Source: Paludibacteraceae bacterium (GTDB lineage Bacteria > Bacteroidota > Bacteroidia > Bacteroidales > Paludibacteraceae). From it: DNA of 38,917 nucleotides. Positions 7,933 to 16,650 of this stretch are shown here, one piece after another; positions within the stretch are counted from its first letter, which is position 1; every line of letters begins with the position of its first letter. The notes beneath the pieces were generated by a model. The model worked only from the letters and a program-made list of their open reading frames with translations. It did not search any database and was not told the origin of the DNA. The stretch is taken from positions 1 to 38,917 of the forward strand of contig JAEELX010000027.1 of NCBI GenBank assembly GCA_016282955.1, given 5' to 3'. The translations under genes and the position numbers were made by a program.

Positions 7933-9570
7933 ATGAAAAGACTCAGAATCCTGTTAATACTCTTTGTGGCGGTGTGTAGTGTAACGCACGTATACGCCTT
8001 GCGTGGCTCAGCACGGGGTGGTTCTATGGGTATCAAAGGTGGTTTAACCTTCCCAGATATGGCCTTCTCCGATGAGAGTTACAACTATCTCAACCATTCT
8101 ACAATGTATATGCCTAACGGCTCGCTCTTTTTTGAATGGAATATGGCGGGTGGCTTTGCTATCCGTACAGAATTTGCGTATGCAGAGCGGGGCGTTTTAT
8201 TGAAAACCGATAGTGAGGCAGATTTACCTGATTATACGTACAAACTACGGCAAAGATATGCCGATTTTAGGTTGGGTTTTTTGATGTATCTCTTCAATAA
8301 ATCTAATTTTCAACCGTATCTTTTTGCTATGCCTTACGCAAGTTATCGCTTTGATGGAACCTATTCGCATGGTCCCACAAATGGCATCAAAACCACCGAA
8401 AGAATTAAAAAAGAGTTGGTTATGTTGCCCGACTTTGGCGTAATGGGCGGTTTAGGTTTTCGTGGCGTGATTAACACCCGTAAGGGTAATGATTATTTCG
8501 TAGCCGTAGAGGGCAACTATACTTTAGGCTTATGGAATAACTTCCCGACATATAGTACAAAGAAAACAGATTCATACGGCAATTCCGTAGATGTTGGGCA
8601 ACCTTCGCCTTTTGCATCAGGCAATCCTCAAACCCAAGACTACGTATTTGGTAAACGTACTAACAGAGGCTTTGAAGTTGCTCTTTCTTTAGCCTTCCCT
8701 TTCAGCAATTTTGATAAGAAGGAGAAAGAGAAAGAAGAAAAAGAGAAGAAACCGAAAGAGAAGAAAGAAGCACCAAAAGTAGTAAAAGAACCCGAACCTG
8801 TAAAGGATACGGTCATTCCTACGGAAGAAGTAAAGCCAGGTGGTATCGATACTACGTTTTTAACCTCTACTACAGGTACTCCTCCAGTTGAGCAACCACA
8901 AGAAAAGCCAGCAGAGAAGCCACAGGTGAAACCTATAGAGAAACCACAAGAGAAGCCTCAAAAAGAAGGTCCATCATTCAAGCCTGAGACCGAAAAGATA
9001 AATAATATCACTGTGAAGTTGACTCCACAGGTAGCAAATGGTGACTTAATCCTTCGCTTCTCGTATTCGGTAACGAGTCCAAAGATTAACCTTTATGGTC
9101 CTGGTGATGATTATGCTCCTGGTGCTTACTTGTACACTTCTTCAAAGGCTTGTGAGGAGATGTTATACTATGTGAAAGAGAAAGTGCAAAATGATTATGC
9201 TCAATACTTTGAAGGAGAAAATAGAGCCGTTACCGTCCGTATTATTGGACACGCCGACCCAACACCTATTAAGAGTACATTGCGTTATAGAGGTGAGTTT
9301 GGCGAATGTAAAGGGGCTATCCGACAGAATGGTGTGACGCAAAAAGTCTACTTAACCGCTAATTCAGCTGTTAAGAATAATCACGAGTTGGCTTATTTGC
9401 GTACCGTACACGTAGAGCAATTCTTAAAAGAGATTGAAGTATTCTCGGATAACAATGAAAATGCATCATTTAAGAAAATCGCCGTTATTAAACGCTCGAA
9501 TGAACGAGATAAACGTTCGGTTAGTATCGAGATTATCATTCCAGGTGCAGTCTTAGATGAAGGATGGTAG
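7933..9570 (+). CDS. Outer membrane beta-barrel protein with low-complexity linker and C-terminal OmpA-like domain
   Basis: 545 aa; signal peptide, beta-barrel-like N-half, KEKE and P/E/K/Q-rich linker, C-terminus with VTVRIIGHADPTPIK...LRTVHVEQFLKEIE...RSVSIEIIIP resembling an OmpA-type domain. Confidence 0.65.
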   Translation: MKRLRILLILFVAVCSVTHVYALRGSARGGSMGIKGGLTFPDMAFSDESYNYLNHSTMYMPNGSLFFEWNMAGGFAIRTEFAYAERGVLLKTDSEADLPDYTYKLRQRYADFRLGFLMYLFNKSNFQPYLFAMPYASYRFDGTYSHGPTNGIKTTERIKKELVMLPDFGVMGGLGFRGVINTRKGNDYFVAVEGNYTLGLWNNFPTYSTKKTDSYGNSVDVGQPSPFASGNPQTQDYVFGKRTNRGFEVALSLAFPFSNFDKKEKEKEEKEKKPKEKKEAPKVVKEPEPVKDTVIPTEEVKPGGIDTTFLTSTTGTPPVEQPQEKPAEKPQVKPIEKPQEKPQKEGPSFKPETEKINNITVKLTPQVANGDLILRFSYSVTSPKINLYGPGDDYAPGAYLYTSSKACEEMLYYVKEKVQNDYAQYFEGENRAVTVRIIGHADPTPIKSTLRYRGEFGECKGAIRQNGVTQKVYLTANSAVKNNHELAYLRTVHVEQFLKEIEVFSDNNENASFKKIAVIKRSNERDKRSVSIEIIIPGAVLDEGW

Positions 9571-9596
9571 GATTTGGTAAAAATCTACATAAAAAG

Positions 9597-9628
9597 AATG
9601 GGGTAAAAATTATTTACCCCATTTTTGT
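9597..9628. terminator. Bidirectional terminator between convergent genes
   Basis: aatggggtaaa-aatta-tttaccccatt flanked by T-tracts on either strand; the right arm encodes the end of the 9610..10572 protein. Confidence 0.8.
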
Positions 9629-10572
9629 ACTATCTTGTCCATGACAGAGAAAACGGCTTCTTTGGTTTCGGCACGCAGTAACTCAATGCGTGTCTGCCTA
9701 AAATCGCTTAAGCCTTTGAACACAGGCGAATTAGCAAAATGACGACGACAATGCACAATGCCTCTGCGTTCGTCCCCCACCCACTCAATAGACTTTTCGA
9801 TGTGCTCTTTAAGAATGTCTATTTTGGACTGCATAGAGCGTGTCGGAAAGGGTTGATTATGCTGTAAGAAGTATTTAATATCTTCAAAAAGCCAAGGGTT
9901 CCCGAACGTGGCACGCCCAATCATAATCGCATCTACGCCGTAGCGTTCAAAGTATAGTTTGGTTTGTTCGGGGGTTGTGATGTCGCCATTGCCGATGATG
10001 GGGATGTGCATGCGTGGATTATTTTTCACTTCGCCAATCAGTGTCCAATCGGCTTCGCCACGATACATCGCCGAACGTGTACGCCCATGAATAGTCAGTT
10101 CTGCTATGCCACAATCCTGCAACTGCTCGGCTAACTGAACGATATTTTTGCTTTGTTCGTCCCAACCTAACCTTGTTTTGACAGTAACGGGAATTTTCAC
10201 GGCTTTGACCACTTGACGCGTAATTTCCAACAAAAGCGGTATGTTTTGTAAAAGCCCTGCCCCAGCCCCTTTGCCTGCAATTTTTTTCACAGGACAACCA
10301 AAATTCAAATCGATAAAATCGGGTGAAACCTGCTCCACTATTTTCGCGGCTTGCACCATAGATTCCACGTTCCGACCATAGATTTGGATGGAAACAGGCC
10401 GTTCCTCGTCACTTATGTTGAGTTTGCGACACATCTGAGGAATATCGCGAATGAGTGCATCGGCATTGATAAATTCCGTATAAACCCTATCCGCACCAAA
10501 CCGCTTACACAAAAGCCGAAAGGCAGGGTCCGTCACATCTTCCATCGGAGCCAAAAACAAAGGATAATCCAT
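9610..10572 (-). CDS. dusB: tRNA-dihydrouridine synthase (DusB-like)
   Basis: 320 aa; LAPMEDVTDPAFRLLCKRFGADRVYTEF, SIQIYG, DLNFGCPVKKIAGKGAGAGLL, VKTRLGWDE, LTIHGRTRSAMYRGEADW, GNGDITTPEQ, IGRATFGNPWLFE. Confidence 0.95.
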   Translation of the reverse strand: MDYPLFLAPMEDVTDPAFRLLCKRFGADRVYTEFINADALIRDIPQMCRKLNISDEERPVSIQIYGRNVESMVQAAKIVEQVSPDFIDLNFGCPVKKIAGKGAGAGLLQNIPLLLEITRQVVKAVKIPVTVKTRLGWDEQSKNIVQLAEQLQDCGIAELTIHGRTRSAMYRGEADWTLIGEVKNNPRMHIPIIGNGDITTPEQTKLYFERYGVDAIMIGRATFGNPWLFEDIKYFLQHNQPFPTRSMQSKIDILKEHIEKSIEWVGDERRGIVHCRRHFANSPVFKGLSDFRQTRIELLRAETKEAVFSVMDKIVQKWGK

Positions 10573-10586
10573 CGGAACGCTGTTTT

Positions 10587-12503
10587 TTAGGGTTGGTTTA
10601 ATGTTGGATATTTAATTCGTTTATGATGTGCGGCAATCAGTTTTTCCTTAAACACCGCCCGTACAATCGTTACATCTTTAAAACTCAACGGCGTATTATT
10701 CAACTGATGGTCTTTCATTTGCATATCAATCATATCGTCCACCATCTCGCTAATCGTCTCCTCCGTATAAACCGACAGCGTCCGAGACCGTGCCTCCACC
10801 CCATCGGCCATCATCACGATTGCACATTCTTTGTCCATCGGACGTGGACCATGGTAGCGGAACAGCGATTCATCTACTTTTTCATTAGGGTGTGCATTGG
10901 CGTAGTTTGTATAGAAAAATTTCACCAACGAGTCGCCATGATGGGTGGTTATAAAATTGATGATCACTTGCGGAATACCGTTTTTTCGAGCAATGTTCAC
11001 ACCGTCCGTAACATGCGAAATAACCGCTTGGGCAGCATCAATAGGTGATAAATCCAACAAAGGATTACGCCCGTGTGACTGATTTTCAATAAAATTACTC
11101 GGATGTGCCATCTTGCCAATATCGTGATACAAAGCCCCTGCTCGCACCAACAGTACGTTCGCATTGATACGTTTCGCCGCCTCGGTCGCCAAAGCACTCA
11201 CTTGCAAACTATGCTGAAAACTGCCCTCGCATTGTTCCGCAAAACGAAGCATTAAATCCGAACTTATATTCGCCAATTCGATTAACGTAATGCTACTTGT
11301 CAACCCAAACATTTTCTCAAAAACGATAATCAAACCGTAGGCACCCAACAAAGCAAACGCATTAGCCGCAAACGCAATAAATTGCACCCAATCTATTTTG
11401 TGCCAATCGCCCGTGGTGGCCACAACAATCGCTGCGTACAATATGCTATACGACAGAAAAGCGTAAATCGAAATGCGGGCAAGTTGCGAGCGTTGCGTCA
11501 TAATTTTGATATTCGAAACAACCACCATACCAACCGTGATTTGTATCAGTAAATATACGAACGAATCGGGTACCGCCAAAGCAAGAATCAGCAAATTTGT
11601 GAGGTATAAAAACAGAGCCGTACGCGAATCGTAAAACACCCGAACCATCACAGGAATCCACAAAACAGGCACAAAATAAACGCTCCAATTCGTGTATCGC
11701 ACCAAACAAAGCATCGCCGCAATGATAATCCCCGAGATGAGATAGAAAAAAAGCATCGTATTGATTTGCGTCAAATACTCAGGGCGAAACACAAAGACGT
11801 ACAACATAAAACAGCCAAAAAACAGCGTTATCAGTAAGCCCACAGCGATATTTGCGAACAATCGTTCGTGATAGCCGACTGTCTTTTCGCTACTATTGAT
11901 TTCCAAAGTTTTGAGGATTCGTGCCGTTTCTTCGGTTACAATATCGCCATTATCAATGATTTTTTCGCCTTTTTGCACCACTCCTTGCGTAGGCGTAATA
12001 CGCGACAAAACACTCTTCAAAACGGTTTGCGAAGTAATGCTATCATATTGTAAATTAACCAAATACTCTTTTCCAAAAGCCAAATAAGCCGTTTTTGGAC
12101 TATATAATGAATCAATGTTGTACAAACTTGCTTTTCGGTTATGCAAAATGGCAATCTCTTCCACACCTTGCTTTTTCCATTTATCTTTTTCCTCCGACGA
12201 CATCACCAAAATATCTTGCGAAATATCGGTTTGAATCGTGTAATAAGGCGTGTACGAGTGCATCACTTCGGTACGTTCTTTGGCTAATTGTGCATCGGTT
12301 TTGTAGATTGGAAAATCCTCTTGGGCAACGACCGTGCTATATGTCCACGGCTTCCCGACCTCGTAAGTGTAATTAAATACCTTTCGATAATCTGGGAAAA
12401 GGTAGATTGTACCCGCAATTAAAGCGATTAAAACCGAAAAAATAACTATTTTTTTCCAAGAATTTGAGGCTCCGTTAGCATCTTGTTCAACATATTGTTT
12501 CAT
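10587..12503 (-). CDS. 7TM-HD (PgpH-like) HDIG phosphohydrolase
   Basis: 7TMR-HDED/7TMR-HD layout and HD motif (EAAKRINANVLLVRAGALYHDIGKM; FITTHHGDSLV). The ORF opens at 12524 but MKQYVEQ at 12503 is the more likely start. Confidence 0.9.
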   Translation of the reverse strand: MKQYVEQDANGASNSWKKIVIFSVLIALIAGTIYLFPDYRKVFNYTYEVGKPWTYSTVVAQEDFPIYKTDAQLAKERTEVMHSYTPYYTIQTDISQDILVMSSEEKDKWKKQGVEEIAILHNRKASLYNIDSLYSPKTAYLAFGKEYLVNLQYDSITSQTVLKSVLSRITPTQGVVQKGEKIIDNGDIVTEETARILKTLEINSSEKTVGYHERLFANIAVGLLITLFFGCFMLYVFVFRPEYLTQINTMLFFYLISGIIIAAMLCLVRYTNWSVYFVPVLWIPVMVRVFYDSRTALFLYLTNLLILALAVPDSFVYLLIQITVGMVVVSNIKIMTQRSQLARISIYAFLSYSILYAAIVVATTGDWHKIDWVQFIAFAANAFALLGAYGLIIVFEKMFGLTSSITLIELANISSDLMLRFAEQCEGSFQHSLQVSALATEAAKRINANVLLVRAGALYHDIGKMAHPSNFIENQSHGRNPLLDLSPIDAAQAVISHVTDGVNIARKNGIPQVIINFITTHHGDSLVKFFYTNYANAHPNEKVDESLFRYHGPRPMDKECAIVMMADGVEARSRTLSVYTEETISEMVDDMIDMQMKDHQLNNTPLSFKDVTIVRAVFKEKLIAAHHKRIKYPTLNQP

Positions 12504-12948
12504 ATTTCTTCCTTTTTTTCTCAAAAAAACTTTGCATTAACTCTCTGCATTCATCTTCCAAAACGCCTTTAACCACTTCACATTTGGGCAAAAACGAAGC
12601 ATTGGTTAATTGTGTATATCCTTTTTTAATGTCGGGCGTGCCATACACCAACCGTTTTATTTGCGTCCACGCTATCGCCCCTGCACACATCACACACGGC
12701 TCAACCGTTACATACAGCGTGCAATTTTGCAAATACTTCCCACCCAACGTGGCACAAGCGGCTGTGATGGCTTGCATTTCGGCATGTGAAGTAGCATCTT
12801 TCAGGTGTTCCGTCATGTTATGTCCCCGACCGATAATTTGATTTTCACAAACAATCACGCACCCGATTGGCACTTCGTCTTCCAGCAAAGCGTTGTGGGC
12901 TTCTTGCAAAGCCATTTGCATATAAAAAGTATCTTGTTGCGACATCAT
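12487..12948 (-). CDS. tadA: tRNA-specific adenosine deaminase
   Basis: 153 aa; HAEMQAI and PCVMCAGAI zinc-binding motifs. Confidence 0.93.
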   Translation of the reverse strand: MMSQQDTFYMQMALQEAHNALLEDEVPIGCVIVCENQIIGRGHNMTEHLKDATSHAEMQAITAACATLGGKYLQNCTLYVTVEPCVMCAGAIAWTQIKRLVYGTPDIKKGYTQLTNASFLPKCEVVKGVLEDECRELMQSFFEKKRKKYETIC

Positions 12949-12981
12949 TCTATTTGCAAAAATACGTTTTTTTGAATAGAT

Positions 12982-13012
12982 TTTGTCATTTATTTTTTTT
13001 ATTGTATCTTTG
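12982..13012 (+). promoter_or_regulatory. Bacteroidota-type promoter for the 13030 CDS
   Basis: TTTG (12982-12985), 19-bp spacer, TATCTTTG (13005-13012). Confidence 0.75.
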
Positions 13013-13029
13013 CGTGATAAATTCGTTAT

Positions 13030-13437
13030 ATGTTAAGTGATATATTTTGCATAGTAGGAAAGCCGGGGCTATACAAAAAGGTAGTAAATGCCAACGGTAA
13101 ATTGATTGTGGAGTCGTTAATTGATAAAAAACGTATTCCTGTTTTTGCACGCGATAGGATAAGCACGCTCGCAGATATACAAATCTACACGAATGATGGG
13201 CAAATCGCACTCTCTTCCGTGCTTACTTCAATACAAAAAAAGGAAAATAAACAGGTTATCAATCAAGAAATTAAAGCCTTGTCCAACGACCAACTACGGG
13301 CGTATTTGGAGCAGGTGTTACCCGATTATGACCGTGAAAGAGTGTATCCAACCGATATTCGTAAATTGTTGTTGTGGTACAATATCCTCACCAATAGCGG
13401 GATAACGGAATTTGAAGAAAAAGAAGAACAAAAATAA
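13030..13437 (+). CDS. DUF5606-like protein
   Basis: 135 aa; DIFCIVGKPGLYKKVVNANGKLIVESLIDKKRIPVFARDRISTLADIQIYT matches my memory of DUF5606. Confidence 0.85.
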   Translation: MLSDIFCIVGKPGLYKKVVNANGKLIVESLIDKKRIPVFARDRISTLADIQIYTNDGQIALSSVLTSIQKKENKQVINQEIKALSNDQLRAYLEQVLPDYDRERVYPTDIRKLLLWYNILTNSGITEFEEKEEQK

Positions 13438-13450
13438 ATTACAAAATAGA

Positions 13451-14194
13451 ATGAAAAATTTAACAATAGAAAAGAAATTACAACTTTTGTACGAGTTACA
13501 AACCATTGATTCAAAAATTGATGAATTACGCACTTTGGCAGGCGAATTACCTTTTGAGGTGCGTGTGATGGAGGACGAAATAGAGGGATTGAAAACTCGC
13601 TTGACGAATATTGAGCAGCAAACAAAAGATGCACAAACCACCATAAGCGATTTTAAGGTTAAAATAAACAACGCACAAGCCACTATTGAGCGGTATAAAG
13701 AGCAACAAAATGACGTGCGAAACAACCGCGAATACGAAAACTTATCCAAGGAAATTGAATATCATACTTTGGATATTGAATTGAGCAACAAACGTATCAA
13801 CGAAGCACAGAATTTGCTCGAAAACCTCAAAACGAACAAAGAACAAACGAAACAACAAATAGAAGACCGTTCGGCTGATTTGAAGCAAAAAAAGACCGAA
13901 TTAGACACTATTTTAGCCGAAACAAAAGACCAAACCGAAAAATTAACGTTGGCTTCAAAATCCATTGAAGAAAAATTGGAAGACGAGCGATTGGTGAATG
14001 CCTTCAAACGTATCCGTAAAAACTCGCATAACGGCTTGGCAGTTGTGAAAATAGAGCGTGATTCGTGCGGTGGTTGCCATAATCGCGTGCCCGCACAACG
14101 TCAAATAGATATTCACAAACATAATAAAATCATCGTTTGTGAGTTCTGTGGACGGATTTTGGTGGATAACGACATTGACGCAAAAGCGAAATAG
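13451..14194 (+). CDS. C4-type zinc-ribbon coiled-coil protein
   Basis: Coiled-coil N-terminus and CGGCHNRVPAQRQIDI...VCEFCGRILVD zinc ribbon. The ORF opens at 13412; MKNLTIEKK at 13451 is the likely start. Confidence 0.9.
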   Translation: MKNLTIEKKLQLLYELQTIDSKIDELRTLAGELPFEVRVMEDEIEGLKTRLTNIEQQTKDAQTTISDFKVKINNAQATIERYKEQQNDVRNNREYENLSKEIEYHTLDIELSNKRINEAQNLLENLKTNKEQTKQQIEDRSADLKQKKTELDTILAETKDQTEKLTLASKSIEEKLEDERLVNAFKRIRKNSHNGLAVVKIERDSCGGCHNRVPAQRQIDIHKHNKIIVCEFCGRILVDNDIDAKAK

Positions 14195-14223
14195 TCCAAA
14201 AAGACGCTTTGATAGTAAGAATT

Positions 14224-14250
14224 AGCGGATATTTTTGTCCGCTTTTTTTA
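14224..14250 (+). terminator. Rho-independent terminator
   Basis: agcgga-tatttttg-tccgct followed by ttttttta. Confidence 0.75.
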
Positions 14251-14607
14251 TAGTACTGCTGTTGCCTTCCGAATTTTCGTCATCCAATGGATAACCTTTT
14301 TATCATTTCGGGCAGTTTGGAGGTTGTATTTCGTTTGAATACGCATAAGCATATCGGCAGGAATATCAAGAGCCGCTTCAAAAAGCAACGCGGTGTTGGT
14401 TGTAAGTGGACGATGGGCATTGACAAGTTCGTTCAGCACCGAATAAGACATACCCACACTTTGAGCAAACTCACGCTGCGAGATACCACGAAATTCCAAT
14501 TCATCTTTGATAATCTCCCCTGGATGCGTAAATCGAAAAGGAGTGAGATTATTGGCAATCATTTCGTCCTTTATTCCGTCCATGTGTATCATATTTTCTT
14601 TATTCAT
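14248..14607 (-). CDS. higA: HigA-family antitoxin (XRE HTH)
   Basis: PFRFTHPGEIIKDELEFRGISQREFAQSVGMSYSVLNELVNAHRPLTTNTALLFEAALDIPADMLMRIQTKYNL. The ORF opens at 14625; MNKEN at 14607 is a plausible start. Confidence 0.93.
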   Translation of the reverse strand: MNKENMIHMDGIKDEMIANNLTPFRFTHPGEIIKDELEFRGISQREFAQSVGMSYSVLNELVNAHRPLTTNTALLFEAALDIPADMLMRIQTKYNLQTARNDKKVIHWMTKIRKATAVL

Positions 14608-14917
14608 AATGGTTTGATAACTCAATAATGTTGCAGATGGTGGCTACCGTTTCGTTCTCTTCCGTTTGTTCTGTGAACTCAATGCGGTATTTTTCGTTTA
14701 CTCTGACAGAGGAAATTCCCGCTTTATTCCCTGACAAATGCTCGTAATGCAATCCACCAAACAAGGCAAGCACTTTCACATTTTCCGCCTCAATCATAAT
14801 GTCAATCACCTTCGTATATCTTCGCACAATATCGGGTTGAAAGCGATGTTTTTTGTCAGTTGTTTTGCCTTTTGTATATAAATCGCGTAGATATTCCTTG
14901 TCAAAAATAACCTTCAT
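14600..14917 (-). CDS. higB: HigB/RelE-family toxin
   Basis: 105 aa; ALFGGLHYEHLSGNKAGISSVRVNEKYRIEF...NIIELSNHYE; directly upstream of higA. Confidence 0.9.
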   Translation of the reverse strand: MKVIFDKEYLRDLYTKGKTTDKKHRFQPDIVRRYTKVIDIMIEAENVKVLALFGGLHYEHLSGNKAGISSVRVNEKYRIEFTEQTEENETVATICNIIELSNHYE

Positions 14918-15129
14918 CTCACTTGCAAAAATACATATTTTTTACGTATTCGCAAAAAAAGTGATAATTTATTTTAAGTTATTGAAATATAAATAATTAA
15001 AATTTGAAATCGCTGCAAGTTTTGTTTTAATAAAGACGTTACTACGTTTCGTCATCCAAAAAAAATATGCAACCACAAGACTTTTTCGAAAGTTTGCAGT
15101 TGCATACGATTTTACAAAGCGAACGATTT

Positions 15130-15888
15130 TTACAACTTCATCACACGCTTCATCTCCAAATTCTCGTAACCTTCGGGGCAGTGTGTAGAGAGGTAAACGG
15201 TCGGATTTTGTTGAATAAACTCACGCACACGGTCAATCGTCTGGCGAGCAGCAGCCAAATCCTCAAACACAATACTCTGTTTGTTCTCTTTGAGAGCCAC
15301 ATCGCAATAGGTTACGTCGCCGTGGAACATATAAAACAGTCCATCGTGTTCCAAAATAACGATACTATTTCCGAGCGTATGACCTTTTGCCTCCACAAAA
15401 TACAATCCTTCGGCAATCTTTTCGGCTTTTGGGAAATTTTTGTACGCACCGTCTTTGTACTCCACCCGAACGATATTTTCGCCTTCCAATTTTAACGCAT
15501 CGGCATCAGCAGTCGCGATATAGACCTTTGCATTCGGAAATTGCGAAATACAATCGCTATGGTCGGGGTGTTTGTGGGTGATAAGGATTTTGGGAACCTG
15601 CTCAGGTTTGTAGCCCAACTGTGCAAAAGCCTCCATATAATCGTGCTTTTTTTCGCCCATATAAAGCGGTGCACCTAACTTCTTTTCAGGCGTTGGAAAA
15701 TCCTTCTTAAAACCTGTATCGATGAGGATTATTCCCTCGTCAGTATCGAGCAAAAAGTTCTGCAAACTACTGCGATAAAGGATTTGTTCATCAAATTTTT
15801 CCTTCCCTTCTTCGCCCCCAAAGGCAAATGGTTGGTTCATAAAACCACCGTCAAACATTTTTACGGCTTTTATTGCATTAATTTTCAT
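15130..15888 (-). CDS. MBL-fold metallo-hydrolase
   Basis: THKHPDHSD, GHTLGNSIV, HGDVTYCD and STHCPEG motifs. The ORF opens at 16002 but MKINAIKAVKMFDGG at 15888 is the likely start, because 15905-16078 is another gene. Confidence 0.9.
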   Translation of the reverse strand: MKINAIKAVKMFDGGFMNQPFAFGGEEGKEKFDEQILYRSSLQNFLLDTDEGIILIDTGFKKDFPTPEKKLGAPLYMGEKKHDYMEAFAQLGYKPEQVPKILITHKHPDHSDCISQFPNAKVYIATADADALKLEGENIVRVEYKDGAYKNFPKAEKIAEGLYFVEAKGHTLGNSIVILEHDGLFYMFHGDVTYCDVALKENKQSIVFEDLAAARQTIDRVREFIQQNPTVYLSTHCPEGYENLEMKRVMKL

Positions 15889-15904
15889 AACGATAAACTT
15901 TAAA

Positions 15905-16078
15905 TTATTTTGCTGGTTCCCATTTGCAACGCACGGGCGACACGATAGCACCTTCTTTTTTGAGTGCATCAAACGCCTTGTCCACTTCTTTTCTGTCAGC
16001 ACCTAATGCCTTCGTTACGTCTCCTGCTGAGACGGGTTTGCCTGCTTCACGCATGGCTTGTAAAACTTTTTCTTTCAT
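15905..16078 (-). CDS. Small winged-helix-like regulator (57 aa)
   Basis: Translated by hand: MKEKVLQAMREAGKPVSAGDVTKALGADRKEVDKAFDALKKEGAIVSPVRCKWEPAK*. wHTH-like pattern; missing from the ORF track because it is under 60 aa. Confidence 0.8.
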   Translation of the reverse strand: MKEKVLQAMREAGKPVSAGDVTKALGADRKEVDKAFDALKKEGAIVSPVRCKWEPAK

Positions 16079-16236
16079 AGTTGTGTTTTTAATTGGTTAG
16101 TAAAATAGACCTATTTTTGTGTTTAATAAGTTGAAATTCTTCGTTTTGCGAAAGTATATTTTTTTTCTAAAAATTATGTTTTTTCTTTCATATTCTTTTT
16201 GCTAACTTTGCGAGATATAATGAAAAGGAGAAATTT

Positions 16237-16647
16237 ATGAAAAGATTTATCATTGTCGTTTTTTTATGCTCTGTATGTTTGTACGGGCATACCGAAGTTT
16301 CTTACATGACCACATGGGATTTTACGCGTTTGGTGTATGATTTTCACAAAAGTACAGAATGGATTAACAAAAACGATAAACCCGTTGTGATTGATTTTTA
16401 CACCACTTGGTGCGGTCCTTGTAAGCGTCTGGCACCTGTTTTAGAGGAGATGAGCGAAACGTACAAAGGGAAAGTGAATTTTTATAAAGTGGACATTGAG
16501 CAAGAATACGAATTGGCAAAATACTTCAATATCCGCAGTATTCCGACCCTGTTCTTCGTGCCAACACAAGGCGATCGTAAGGTTTTTGTTGGAGCACCAT
16601 CGCGTGATGTAATGGTTGCAACGTTAGAACAAATTCTGAAGAAATAG
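16237..16647 (+). CDS. Exported thioredoxin-family protein
   Basis: 136 aa; N-terminal signal-like stretch, VIDFYTTWCGPCKRLAPVLEEM, IRSIPTLFF. Confidence 0.93.
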   Translation: MKRFIIVVFLCSVCLYGHTEVSYMTTWDFTRLVYDFHKSTEWINKNDKPVVIDFYTTWCGPCKRLAPVLEEMSETYKGKVNFYKVDIEQEYELAKYFNIRSIPTLFFVPTQGDRKVFVGAPSRDVMVATLEQILKK

Positions 16648-16650
16648 TTG

